64,000 nt of DNA from Streptomyces sp. NBC_01275. Lineage in GTDB: Bacteria > Actinomycetota > Actinomycetes > Streptomycetales > Streptomycetaceae. Under the pieces are notes generated by a model. It made no database searches. It saw nothing but the letters and a program-made list of their open reading frames with translations, and was not told the origin of the DNA. Position 1 is the first letter of the stretch. The number at the start of each line of letters is the position of its first letter. Location: contig NZ_JAPEOZ010000001.1 in NCBI RefSeq assembly GCF_026340655.1, forward strand, positions 5,208,001-5,272,000, given 5' to 3'. Made by a program: the position numbers and the translations under genes. Positions 45,790-54,612 of the stretch are shown here, in pieces.

Positions 45790-48672
45790 ATGGCCATCGC
45801 CTCGACTGCTGAGGCACGTACCCGGCTGACGTCCTTCCGGGACGTACCGGCCTCGAAGCGACCCCGGCCGAGCACGCGCGAACGGCGCGTCCGGCTGCGG
45901 AAGATGCGGCGGCGGGCGGTCATCGTGCTGCTCGCCCTGATGTCGACGGTCACCCTGTGGTTCAGCATGGCCACACCGTCGTTCGCCCTCGAGGACGACA
46001 TCAAGGCCATCTGCGGCCCCTTCGACGTCCCCTCGCCGCAGGCCCGCGGCAGCGGCCTGGAGTCCTTCCTCGGCACCGACCAGGTCGACCGCAGCGTCAA
46101 GGCGTCGGAGCTGGAGACGTACGTCCCCAAGGCCGACGAGTGGCCGTACAAGGGTCCCAAGCCCTCCTACCACCGCTACGGCATGGCTGGCCTGGAGTGG
46201 AACGCGTTCGGCTGGACGCCCGGCTGCTTCTCCATGAACCGCTGGGCCCTCTTCCTGCCGAACGGCATCTTCAACCTCTCCAAGATCTTCGCCCTGTTCA
46301 CCATGGCGCTGGTCGGCTGGTCCTTCGGCAAGGACCCGTTCAGCTTCCTCCAGGAACCCATCGCCAACGTCGCCGAGGCCATGTCGAACATCGCGGCCCC
46401 GTTCCTGGGGCTGGTCGGCGCGCTCGGCGGCATCTATCTGGGCATGAAGAACCTGGGGCCGAACGGCAGAGTGACGGCCGTCCTCAAGGGCTTCGGCTGG
46501 ATGCTGCTGATAGCGGGCCTGTTCTTCTGGTTCCAGGCGAATCCGGTCGCCGCCGGCTCGAAGATCAACTCGCTGGTCGGCTCGGTGACCGCGACGGGCT
46601 ACCAGTCCCTGGCGAAACTGCCGTCCACCGGCCGCGCCGACACCTCCCTGTGCAACGAGGACTCCCAGGCCGAAGCCGCCTCCTGCGTCCAGGACGCCCT
46701 GTGGACACCCCTCGTGTACACGCCCTGGCTTTACGGGCAGGTGGGCAACAGTCAGGCGGACACCGACAAGTGGGGTCCCGCGATGCTCAACGCCCAGTTC
46801 GTGGGCGTGACCGCGGACGGCAAGCTCGACGCGAAGGGCGTCGAGGTCATCAGCCAGATCGCCAACTGGAACGGCACCAGCAACGAGGTCGGCAGCGACA
46901 GCAAGTCCGGCAACATGGCCTGGGACAAGAAGTACGTCGACAAGGTGCCCTTCCTCAAACTCTGGGGCAACGACCTCTGTCACGAGAACGACCAGCACAA
47001 CTTCCGCATGTGCTTCGGAGGCAAGGACAGCAAGAACCTCCAGTGGCTCAGGGGTTCGGACGAACGGCACGTCAAGCCCGCCGACGAGGCCGTCCTGCGG
47101 ATGGCCAGCGGCAACGACTTCACCGCCCGGCTGTCCGCCTCCGCGATGAGCGTCCTCGGCGGCATCATCATCAACTCCAGCGTGTACTTCATCTGCGCGA
47201 TGCTGCTCGCCGCCAAGCTGGGCGTCTTCACGCTGATGATCTTCGCGCCGTTCTATCTGCTGCTGGGCATCTTCCCCGGCCCCTCCCGGGTCGCGGCGAT
47301 CGCCCTGGGCGAGCTGTTCCTCATCAACGTCTTCCGCCAGTGCGGCTGGGGCCTGGGCCTGGTGATCGTCACCTATATGGACACCATGATCCTCGCGCCC
47401 GGCGGTGACCACGGCTGGCTGCTGAAGATCCTCACCTGCGCCCTGATGACCGTACTGCTGGGCGTGTACGCCAAACCCGCCATGCGCGCGCTCTCCGGCA
47501 TGGCGATGGGCGACAAGCAGGCCGGCCACCAGATCGTCGGCGTCGGGGCCAACCTCGCCAAGCAGACCGCGCAGCTCGCCGGCCAGGCCGGCCTCGCCAT
47601 CGCCACCGGCGGCGCCAGCGCGGTCGCGGGCGCCAGCGGGGCGGCCGCGGCGGCCTCCGCGTCGGGGCAGACGCTGTCGGCCGGCGCCCGTATGAAGGCG
47701 GCCGGCCAGGGCCTGCTGAAGAACGCGCCCAACCTCGGCAAGCGCACCCGAGCCGGCCTCGGCAAGCTCAGCGACGCCAAGGACGCCGGCAAGTCCGGCT
47801 ACGAGGAGGGCCAGGAGCGCGAGGAGAGGCGGGCTTCGACCGATCTGCTCAGCAGGAGCACCGCGGCGCGCGAGGGACTGCAGCGCAGGCGTCAGCAGCG
47901 GGCGCAGCAGCCGGGGCACGAGGCCGCGGTGTCGGCGATCGCGCACCGGCGCAGCATGGGCGACACGGCCGGCGCGGACGCCATGGAGCGCGAGCACTTC
48001 GACGCGTTGCGCGACCCGCGCACCGGCATCCGTCACCAGGACGACCCGCAGCACCCCAACAACCTGCGGCGCAGCGCGACCGGCGGCATCGACGAGGCGC
48101 GTCGCGTCCGGCCGGCCGAGCGCGGCGAGGACCTGCTGTCCCGCAACCAGCTCACCCCGCAGCAGGCCTCGGGCAACCTCGACCGGGTGCTGGCGATGTA
48201 CGACAACAACCCGGCCAACATCGACCGCAGCCATGCGGCGGGCGAGGCCCTGTGGCGGCTCTCCGGTCAGGTCAACTCGGGCAGCCTGTACACCGACGTG
48301 GAGCGCCGGGCCGCCTCGGAGGCCGTCGCCTCGCACGGGGTGCCGGACCGCATCGACGCGGTCGGCCGGGCCGCCAACGTGCAGGTCAGCGTGGACGTGT
48401 TCCAGCGCGTGGCGCACGAGCTGCCGCCGCAGCCCACCAGCCAGACGGCCACGGCCGACGGACGGCTGCAACTGCTCCAGCGCGTCGACGCGATCGCCGC
48501 GGAGATACCGGTGGCCACCGCCCTGTCCTCGGCGCTCAACGACCTGCGGGGCGTGCTGGGCAACGCGGAGGCGACCACCCAGCAGGTGCAGTACGCGCTC
48601 ACGAACGTGCAGCAGGCCGCCGGGGCCCCCGTGCCGAGCCAGCCGAACACGAGCTCGGGCGGTACGCCGTGA
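45790..48672 (+). CDS. VirB6/TrbL/TcpH-like channel protein, 960 aa
   Basis: The first about 38 residues are basic and cytoplasmic, then a hydrophobic segment resembling a signal/anchor ends at ATPSFA (about 66). Six or more further helices lie between about 155 and 600 with a large loop (about 250-450) between them. This is the VirB6/TcpH plan. From 600 the protein is hydrophilic, rich in Ala/Gln/Arg, and probably cytoplasmic or channel-lining. The size is large but within the range of Gram-positive VirB6-like proteins. It overlaps the next gene by GTGA. Confidence 0.85.
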   Translation: MAIASTAEARTRLTSFRDVPASKRPRPSTRERRVRLRKMRRRAVIVLLALMSTVTLWFSMATPSFALEDDIKAICGPFDVPSPQARGSGLESFLGTDQVDRSVKASELETYVPKADEWPYKGPKPSYHRYGMAGLEWNAFGWTPGCFSMNRWALFLPNGIFNLSKIFALFTMALVGWSFGKDPFSFLQEPIANVAEAMSNIAAPFLGLVGALGGIYLGMKNLGPNGRVTAVLKGFGWMLLIAGLFFWFQANPVAAGSKINSLVGSVTATGYQSLAKLPSTGRADTSLCNEDSQAEAASCVQDALWTPLVYTPWLYGQVGNSQADTDKWGPAMLNAQFVGVTADGKLDAKGVEVISQIANWNGTSNEVGSDSKSGNMAWDKKYVDKVPFLKLWGNDLCHENDQHNFRMCFGGKDSKNLQWLRGSDERHVKPADEAVLRMASGNDFTARLSASAMSVLGGIIINSSVYFICAMLLAAKLGVFTLMIFAPFYLLLGIFPGPSRVAAIALGELFLINVFRQCGWGLGLVIVTYMDTMILAPGGDHGWLLKILTCALMTVLLGVYAKPAMRALSGMAMGDKQAGHQIVGVGANLAKQTAQLAGQAGLAIATGGASAVAGASGAAAAASASGQTLSAGARMKAAGQGLLKNAPNLGKRTRAGLGKLSDAKDAGKSGYEEGQEREERRASTDLLSRSTAAREGLQRRRQQRAQQPGHEAAVSAIAHRRSMGDTAGADAMEREHFDALRDPRTGIRHQDDPQHPNNLRRSATGGIDEARRVRPAERGEDLLSRNQLTPQQASGNLDRVLAMYDNNPANIDRSHAAGEALWRLSGQVNSGSLYTDVERRAASEAVASHGVPDRIDAVGRAANVQVSVDVFQRVAHELPPQPTSQTATADGRLQLLQRVDAIAAEIPVATALSSALNDLRGVLGNAEATTQQVQYALTNVQQAAGAPVPSQPNTSSGGTP

Positions 48673-49244
48673 CGCACCGCGGCCGCAGGCTCGCGGCCCT
48701 CGCCATCCTGCTGGTCGTGCTGGGTCTGGTGCTGAACAACATCAACGCCCGCACCCGCGCCACCCAGCAGGCGGCCGCCGAGGAGGCCAAGCCGGCCACC
48801 CCGGCGGCCCGCCCGCTGTCCCCGCTCTACGTGCCCCGCCCGGCGTCGCTGATCTCCGGCGGGTACGGCGGCTCGCTGAGCAGCGAGTCGTCCCCGCAGG
48901 AGGTGGCGAAGGCGTTCGCCGGGGCGTACGTCAAGTACGACCCCGACAGCGGTACGGCGGAGGACTTCCTCGCCGGGCTGCCGCGCCTCGCCCCGGACGC
49001 CCGGGACAAGGTGCGCCCGCAGCTGGCCGAGGACTGGGACCGCTATCTGTCCCAGATCGGCGGCGGCGCCACCGTGGCGTCCGTCAGCGACCCCGACCCG
49101 ACCGCCCAGCAGAACGGCGAGGCGGAGCTGACGGTCATCATGGACACGCAGAACGCGGACCAGGGGACCCTGAAGATGAGCCTGGTCATGACGAAGGGCG
49201 ACATCGGCTGGGAGGTCACGACGGTGACCCTGGCGGGGGAGTGA
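48669..49244 (+). CDS. Membrane-anchored accessory protein, 191 aa
   Basis: One N-terminal helix (LAALAILLVVLGLVLNNI, residues about 8-25) is followed by an Ala/Pro linker and a domain from about 75 to the end. The domain begins SPQEVAKAFAGAYVKYD, continues with helices to about 130 and finishes with three or four beta strands (AELTVIMDTQ, LKMSLVMTKGD, WEVTTVTL). This is the NTF2-like/VirB8-like order, so I infer a periplasmic-side channel component. It is coupled to the VirB6-like gene. Confidence 0.78.
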   Translation: MTHRGRRLAALAILLVVLGLVLNNINARTRATQQAAAEEAKPATPAARPLSPLYVPRPASLISGGYGGSLSSESSPQEVAKAFAGAYVKYDPDSGTAEDFLAGLPRLAPDARDKVRPQLAEDWDRYLSQIGGGATVASVSDPDPTAQQNGEAELTVIMDTQNADQGTLKMSLVMTKGDIGWEVTTVTLAGE

Positions 49245-49287
49245 GCGAGGGAATGAGCCGGGGAGTGAGCGGGGGAGCGGGATGAGC
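49235..49287. repeat. Degenerate 12-bp repeats between two coupled genes
   Basis: Four imperfect GGGGAGTGAGC-type units start at 49235, 49247, 49260 and 49271. The first holds the stop codon of the upstream gene (49242-49244) and the last the ATG of the next (49282). They also supply several alternative ribosome sites. Confidence 0.7.
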
Positions 49288-49854
49288 AGGACGGCGTCGG
49301 CGAAAGCCCGGCAGAAGGGGAAGTCGCGGAAGGGCGCGGGCACGGGTACGGGTTCGGCGGGCAAGCCCGGTCGTGCGGCGGGCAAGCCCGGTCGTGCGGC
49401 GGTGAAGGGCGCGTCGGGCAAGGACGCCCCGTCGGCCCGTGGCGGCCTCCTCGGCCGGTGGCGGGCCAGGTCCGGGCTGACCTCCCCGCTGTTCGAGCAC
49501 CTGAAGGTCCTCTTCGCGTTCCTGATCTGGATGACTCTCGTCCGCCAGCAGGCCGAGGTGATCGCGGACTGGTGGCTGTACTACGCGCAGGCGATCGTGG
49601 CCGTCGGGGCGCTCGCCTTCGGCAGCGTCGTGGTGGTCTACGCGTTCCCGCCCCGCACCGCCCGCTGGCGCACCCTGGCCTGGACCTTCCTGGCCTCCAC
49701 CGTCGGCGGCACCCTGACCTACGCCGTCCTCGGCGGCCGCGCCGGCCTGCTCGGCGCGCTGATCTGCGGGGCGCTGGTGCTGTGGGCCCGGGCCGAGGAG
49801 AACGCCCGGCGCGCCGTACGCCGCCTGCGCGAGCGACGGGCGCGCCGGAGCTGA
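49282..49854 (+). CDS. Basic-tailed membrane protein of the secretion locus, 190 aa
   Basis: The first 60 residues are a Lys/Arg/Gly/Ala-rich segment with a repeated GKPGRAA unit. Three or four hydrophobic helices follow between about 75 and 170, and the end is strongly basic (RRLRERRARRS). I know no family. Its place right after the VirB6-like unit suggests a membrane component of the channel. It converges with the 311-aa gene. Confidence 0.72.
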   Translation: MSRTASAKARQKGKSRKGAGTGTGSAGKPGRAAGKPGRAAVKGASGKDAPSARGGLLGRWRARSGLTSPLFEHLKVLFAFLIWMTLVRQQAEVIADWWLYYAQAIVAVGALAFGSVVVVYAFPPRTARWRTLAWTFLASTVGGTLTYAVLGGRAGLLGALICGALVLWARAEENARRAVRRLRERRARRS

Positions 49855-49885
49855 ATCTCCGTCGGGCCGTAGATCTGCCTGGCCG

Positions 49886-50821
49886 TCAGGCCGGGAAGCG
49901 GGCGGCGATGTCCTTGCCCCGGGGAGTGTCCGGGTCGGGGGACTGCTGAGCCAGCTCGATCAGCTCGTCGAGGTTGAGCACCAGGCCCTCGTCGTCCACC
50001 GCCACGCGCTCGCGCACCGCGAGCAGGCACGAAGTGCGGTACGCCTTGGGCCAGTTCCGGTTGATGTTCCGCCACACCGACACCGAACCCTCCTCCCAGG
50101 CGACCCCGACCGTCGCCCGGGGCGCCGGGGGCTCGGCGGAGGGCGCCGGGGCGGCCTCCGGGACCGGGACGGGCGCGGGAGCCGGGGCCTGGACCTGGGC
50201 TGGCGCCTGGGCCGGGGCCTGGGCCGGGATCGGCGTCGGCGCGGAAGCCGACTCCGCCGGCCGGTGCTCGTGTACCGGCGCGGGGGCGGGCTGGTGCTCG
50301 TGCACCGGGGCGGCTACGGGCTGCTGCGGCGCGCGGGCGCTGCTGTGCGTCGCGGGGGCCAGGACCGCTCCCGGCTCGCGCTCGCCCGAGTCGCTGATGT
50401 GCAGGACGCGCTGCGCGCCTGCCTCGCCCGGGCTCAGCAGCAGCCGGACGCCGGCGCCGATGAGGGACTGCGCCCGCTCCAGCACGTCCCGCGCCCTGCG
50501 GCCGGTCAACTCCTCGGTGTGGAAGGTGTACTCCTGCCCGGGTCCGCCGTCCGCGCCCGGCACCCGCACCACGAGCCGGGCTCCGGCCCGCCCGCCGTCG
50601 ACATGCGCCTGGGCCAGCACTCCGGTGACCGGCGTGCAGGTCGAGAGGGCCTCGGCCAGCCGCGCGGTCGAACCGCCCGGTGCGGACATCAGCCAGAGGT
50701 CCACGGCGATCCGCTCGACCTCGGCGAGCCAGACGTCGTAGGGGCGGTCGCCCGCAGGGCCGACCGCCGAGACGGCCAGGCTGACCCAGGCGGTCATGCC
50801 CACCCCGTTTGCGTTGCTCAT
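49886..50821 (-). CDS. Cytoplasmic protein of the secretion locus, 311 aa
   Basis: Two putative globular parts flank a long Pro/Ala/Gln/His linker (about 160-225). The first part (1-155) has WLAEVERIAVDLWLMSAPGG and a strand-rich VRVPGADG region; the last part (about 230-311) opens VGVAWEEGSVSVWRNINRNWPKAY. There is no signal peptide or membrane helix. I recognise no family. The gene shares the operator at 50848-50861 with the divergent 290-aa gene. Confidence 0.7.
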   Translation of the reverse strand: MSNANGVGMTAWVSLAVSAVGPAGDRPYDVWLAEVERIAVDLWLMSAPGGSTARLAEALSTCTPVTGVLAQAHVDGGRAGARLVVRVPGADGGPGQEYTFHTEELTGRRARDVLERAQSLIGAGVRLLLSPGEAGAQRVLHISDSGEREPGAVLAPATHSSARAPQQPVAAPVHEHQPAPAPVHEHRPAESASAPTPIPAQAPAQAPAQVQAPAPAPVPVPEAAPAPSAEPPAPRATVGVAWEEGSVSVWRNINRNWPKAYRTSCLLAVRERVAVDDEGLVLNLDELIELAQQSPDPDTPRGKDIAARFPA

Positions 50822-50847
50822 CAGATCCCCCTCTGATCCCCCTCGCT

Positions 50848-50861
50848 AGTGTCAATACACA
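50848..50861. promoter_or_regulatory. Operator in a divergent promoter region
   Basis: AGTGTCAATACACA is a copy with one core change. It lies 27 bases before the minus-strand start (50821) and 73 before the plus-strand start (50934). Confidence 0.7.
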
Positions 50862-50933
50862 GTCTACTGTTCGCGGGGCCCGCCCTATCATGGTCGGGAA
50901 CCACGAAAGGGGAACCACGAAGGGGGGCTCACG

Positions 50934-51806
50934 ATGACCGACCCGGCCGCACAGCGGGAGACAGGGCGCGAGACCCCGCAGCTCACCATCGTGGTGTACG
51001 CGGACGGACGGGCCAGCGTCGGCGGAGTCCCCGTTGTCGTTCCGGACGGCGGCGACCTGGCCGCCGTGCGCGGTGCGGCGCTGAGCACCGCCCTCGGGAT
51101 GGCCGTGCGACAGGGGCGGCCCCTGCGGGCCCTGGCGTTCGAACCGGACGGCTCCACCTGGCCGTTGCTGCTCCATCCGGACGGACGGGTGGAGGAGGAC
51201 GCCGAGGCCGCCGAGCACGATCCGTCCGGCCGCACCGGCGGACGGACCCCGCCCGCAGGCGTTCCTACGGCGCTGCCCGCGTCCCCCGCCTCACCGCGCG
51301 GCCCGCGCACCCAGACCATCGTGCTCAACGCGCAGTGGTCGGACGCCGTGGAGACGCCCGAGGCGCCCGAGCGCTTCCGGGACCGGCTGGCCCGGATATC
51401 CGAGGCGGGCGGGAGCGGCCGCATCGAAGCCGCGCTCACCCTCGCCGCGGACCTGGAGCGCGAGGTGGCCCTGCTCTTCGGCAGCTCGCATCCGCACGTC
51501 CTGCAGGCACGGGCGGTGCGCGCCCACATCATCACCCTCGCGAACGACTGGACCCGGGCCGCCGACCTCTATCTCGCCCTCACCGCCGACTGGTTGGAGC
51601 TGTCGGGCGACCGCAGCGCCCAGGTTCGGCAGTGCGCAGCAAACGCTCACTACTGCTGGTTGCGTGTCACCGACCCCGAGGAGTACGAGCGTATCGGCGA
51701 GGCTGTTGTCCGGATCTGGCTGAAAGTGCCCGGCACCGAACCTCAGTTGCGCGCCGCGCGACGCCATCGTGACCAGCTCAGAAGCCGGGACTCGCTGGGG
51801 CGCTGA
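50934..51806 (+). CDS. Helical-repeat (TPR-like) protein, 290 aa
   Basis: Residues about 15-95 form a strand-rich domain around TIVVYADGRASVGG and DGGDLAAVRGAALSTALG. After a Pro/Ala linker, residues from about 140 form helix pairs (EAALTLAADLEREVALLFG, ARAVRAHIITLANDWTRAADLYLALTAD in part) resembling tetratricopeptide repeats. It is soluble with no signal peptide. The ATG follows GGGGGG by several bases. I cannot assign a function beyond protein-protein contact within the secretion locus. Confidence 0.7.
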   Translation: MTDPAAQRETGRETPQLTIVVYADGRASVGGVPVVVPDGGDLAAVRGAALSTALGMAVRQGRPLRALAFEPDGSTWPLLLHPDGRVEEDAEAAEHDPSGRTGGRTPPAGVPTALPASPASPRGPRTQTIVLNAQWSDAVETPEAPERFRDRLARISEAGGSGRIEAALTLAADLEREVALLFGSSHPHVLQARAVRAHIITLANDWTRAADLYLALTADWLELSGDRSAQVRQCAANAHYCWLRVTDPEEYERIGEAVVRIWLKVPGTEPQLRAARRHRDQLRSRDSLGR

Positions 51807-52009
51807 CACCGGCCGCACGGCTCTCACCTGCTTTTTTACGCAGGGGTGGATACCGGCGACGACAAGACTGATCATTGATGCGCACTCAGAGTCGTGCTGT
51901 GTCACAACGGTTACTTCGTGAGACCGATTTGCTGCCATGATGTTCTCCGGAACGGAAGTTGCAGCAGTAACTTCCACGCCTTCATTGCCTGTTGTCGGGG
52001 GAGCCAGTC

Positions 52010-52549
52010 ATGAAGCGAAAGAATGCCGTGCGCGGAAACACGCACGGTTCACTCGTGCTCGACGTACGGGACCGGGAATGGTCCGCGCGCATGACGTACA
52101 TACTCGATCAGGCCGGTCCCGCGCTGCTGCTGTCGCTGCCTCGCGGCCTGTTTCTGGCGCACGATCAGGAGATGAGCCAGGCCGGCGCCGGGACGGGCCC
52201 GCAGCTGGAGGACGACGTCGAGTACCTGTCGGCCGTGTGGGGCTTCACCCGGCTCGACGGAGACCAGACGACCGAGATAGCGGACACCCCGCTGATCGGC
52301 GTCCGGCCGGCCGAGGAAGGGCTCGCCGTGGATCTCGCCGGCTATCCGTGGCTGTTCGTCGACGGACTGCCCACGGTCCCGGAGGAATGGACGCGGCCGG
52401 CGGCGGGATCGGAGGCGGAATCCTCCTGCCTGCTCGGGATCTGCTTCGGGGTGGACCTGCGGGCGCCCGACGCGGACATGCTGTTTCTGTCGGAACTGGG
52501 CAGTGGAAACGCTGCTTTGGGACAGGTGAATGTCGTGAAGAGGATGTGA
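52010..52549 (+). CDS. Hypothetical soluble protein, 179 aa
   Basis: The ATG at 52010 has GGGGGAG nine bases before it. The protein is acidic overall, with strands such as SLVLDVRDREWSARM near the N-terminus and LFLAHDQEM near 57. It has no membrane helix or signal. The 203 bases before it contain no copy of the GTMTATAC operator, unlike most units here, so it may be expressed separately. No family is recognised. Confidence 0.65.
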   Translation: MKRKNAVRGNTHGSLVLDVRDREWSARMTYILDQAGPALLLSLPRGLFLAHDQEMSQAGAGTGPQLEDDVEYLSAVWGFTRLDGDQTTEIADTPLIGVRPAEEGLAVDLAGYPWLFVDGLPTVPEEWTRPAAGSEAESSCLLGICFGVDLRAPDADMLFLSELGSGNAALGQVNVVKRM

Positions 52550-52586
52550 GGAAGCCATGACATGGTTGTGCCGAATGCCATGAGGT

Positions 52587-52600
52587 AGTGTCTGTACATA
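52587..52600 (+). promoter_or_regulatory. Operator upstream of the RHH-ParA pair
   Basis: AGTGTCTGTACATA is a copy with one core change, 65 bases before the RHH gene start. Its presence fits autoregulation by the RHH protein or control by a separate repressor. Confidence 0.65.
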
Positions 52601-52665
52601 CTTGCAATTACGCAGGTGTGGAGCATGTCCCATCTCAAGTCGTCGGTCGATTTACTGGAGAGGCG

Positions 52666-53130
52666 ATGAGCACTTCGGAGATTCCTCGACGGTCGCATCG
52701 CCGACGGATGGTGACGTCCAAAGCGGCGCTCACCCGACGCCCCGACGGGGTGGACGAGGGACAGGCGCTGCCCGGTGAGCTCGAACCCCTCGAGTGGACA
52801 TCCAACCGCGGCCCCATCACCGAGGCCGAGGCGCTCGGCGTACTGCGCCGACGCCGGCGCAACGAACTGAGCCAGGCGCCCAAACGGCAGGGCGCCAAGC
52901 GCCCCGAGGTCCCCTCGGAGCTGCCGCCGGAGGACGCCCGCAAGGTGCCGGTCGTCAACCGCTTCCCGGCGCGCTACCTGGCCATGGCTCATGCCCGCGC
53001 CGAGGTCGAGGGGACGAACCTGACCGCCATCCTCGAAGAGATGCTGGTCAAGTACGCAACAGGCAAGCCCACCCGGCCGCAGACCGTCAGCCGCCGACTG
53101 CTGTCCTTGTACACTCGCAAGGAGGACTAG
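52666..53130 (+). CDS. Ribbon-helix-helix DNA-binding protein, 154 aa
   Basis: GAGGCG-type spacing supports the ATG at 52666. Residues 1-95 are a basic, Arg/Pro-rich tail. Residues about 98-140 have the Arc/CopG ribbon-helix-helix pattern: strand VPVVNRFPARYLA, helix AMAHARAEVEGTN, helix TAILEEMLVKYA. Such proteins partner ParA ATPases in plasmid partition, organise relaxosomes or repress their own promoters. A ParA-like gene follows 61 bases later. It is my leading in-window candidate for the protein that binds the GTMTATAC operators. Confidence 0.75.
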   Translation: MSTSEIPRRSHRRRMVTSKAALTRRPDGVDEGQALPGELEPLEWTSNRGPITEAEALGVLRRRRRNELSQAPKRQGAKRPEVPSELPPEDARKVPVVNRFPARYLAMAHARAEVEGTNLTAILEEMLVKYATGKPTRPQTVSRRLLSLYTRKED

Positions 53131-53191
53131 GACCGCGATTCGGTTGACGGTTTGGGGCCCGGCCGGGCACTGAACGGTGGGGGAGAACAGC

Positions 53192-54568
53192 GTGACCGAG
53201 AACAGCGCCTTCGGCGCGTCGTCGGCCGCCGACCAGGACGAAGACGAACTGCCCCCGAGCCACGCCCGAGTGCTTCCGACGCCGTCGGCGCCGCCGAGCC
53301 CGATCCCCGGACCGAACCCCGCCCCCGGACCGAACCCCGCCCCCGGTCCGGCCCCGGAGTCGACGCCGCTACCGAACGGCGCGTCCGGCGGGCCACAGCA
53401 GTACAACGGCGGCTCCGCCCCGCAACCGCTTCCCGCGCCGCTGCCGTACGGCGCACTGCCCGGACCCGGTCCGACTCCCGGACCCGGCCCCGGTCCCAGC
53501 CCCGCGCCGTTGCCGAACGGGGTCGCGCCCGGACCGGCTCCCGCTCCCGCGCCCCTGCCGGACGGCGTGGTCGGCCAGGACCCGGCGCAGCAGGCCGCGT
53601 CCGCCAACCCCTACGTCGCCGCCCAGCCGTATCCGGGGCAGCCGTACAGCGGCCAGCGGCCCCCGGCCGCCGTCGGCGACGCCGACCCCCGGGGCGGCTT
53701 CCTGCGCTGGCCCGGCCGGGGCGGGCGGCCCTCCGGGCCCGAGCAGCAGCGGCTCGCCCGGTTGCAGACGCCGGTGGCCCGGCCGTACCGGGTCAGCGTC
53801 ACCAGTATCAAGGGCGGGGTCGGCAAGACGACGACCTCGGCCATGCTCGGGCTGACCTTCGCCCGCTACCGCGCCGACCGCACGGTGGTGATCGACGCCA
53901 ACCCGCACGCGGGCACGCTCGCGGACCGGCTGCTCGGCGAGCGGATCATGCCGACCGTACGGGACCTGGTCATCGCGGACCGCCGACGGCGCGAAGGCGT
54001 CGGCCAGGGGCTGGTCGAGCCGGTGCAGATCCACCAGTACCTCGGCCAGGCCGACCGGTTGATGGTCGCGGCGAGCGAACAGAACCCGGACATCAGCGAG
54101 TTGTTCGACGAGGACCAGTACCGCACCGCGCAGGACATCCTCACCCGGGCCTTCGACATCGTCATCACCGACAGCGGCACCGGCATGAAGCACTCGGCGA
54201 TGAAGGGCACGCTGGCCACCACCGACCGGCTGGTCGTGGTCGCCGCGCCGCGCTACGACGCCGCGCGCCGCGCCGCGAAGACCCTGGACGAGGTGTACGC
54301 GCAGGGCTATCCGCACCTCGTGCGGGACGCCGTGGTGGTGATCACCATGGACGCCCCGAAGGCCGTCGGGATCAACATGAACACGCTGGTGGACTACTTC
54401 CAGCAGCTCTGCACCCATGTGGTGCGGATCCCCTACGACCCACAGCTGTACGCGGGCGGCACGATCCGCTACGACCAGGTGACGTCCGCCACCCGCGGCG
54501 CGTACATGGACCTCGCCGCCCTTCTCGCCGACGGCTTCGGCAACATGGGTCCGGCACAGCTGCGTTGA
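53192..54568 (+). CDS. ParA/MinD-like ATPase with long proline-rich N-terminus, 458 aa
   Basis: GGGGGAG sets the start at GTG 53192. About 195 residues of Pro/Gly/Ala-rich sequence with repeated NPAPGP units precede the ATPase. The deviant Walker A KGGVGKTTTSAM lies near 206-217, and a DANPHAG switch follows. A VITDSGTG segment corresponds to Walker B. Plasmid ParA proteins move DNA; ParA-like proteins also place secretion machines at sites in the cell. The long tail, reminiscent of ESX/SCO-type ParA-like proteins, favours a membrane-complex positioning or substrate role here. Confidence 0.85.
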   Translation: MTENSAFGASSAADQDEDELPPSHARVLPTPSAPPSPIPGPNPAPGPNPAPGPAPESTPLPNGASGGPQQYNGGSAPQPLPAPLPYGALPGPGPTPGPGPGPSPAPLPNGVAPGPAPAPAPLPDGVVGQDPAQQAASANPYVAAQPYPGQPYSGQRPPAAVGDADPRGGFLRWPGRGGRPSGPEQQRLARLQTPVARPYRVSVTSIKGGVGKTTTSAMLGLTFARYRADRTVVIDANPHAGTLADRLLGERIMPTVRDLVIADRRRREGVGQGLVEPVQIHQYLGQADRLMVAASEQNPDISELFDEDQYRTAQDILTRAFDIVITDSGTGMKHSAMKGTLATTDRLVVVAAPRYDAARRAAKTLDEVYAQGYPHLVRDAVVVITMDAPKAVGINMNTLVDYFQQLCTHVVRIPYDPQLYAGGTIRYDQVTSATRGAYMDLAALLADGFGNMGPAQLR

Positions 54569-54612
54569 GCGAACAGCACGTCTGACACGCCCTCACGCGA
54601 GGCCCGTTCGCC

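Noticed and set aside
45739..48471. Open frame of 910 codons opposite the VirB6-like gene
   Set aside because: No motif and no ribosome site; shadow frame.
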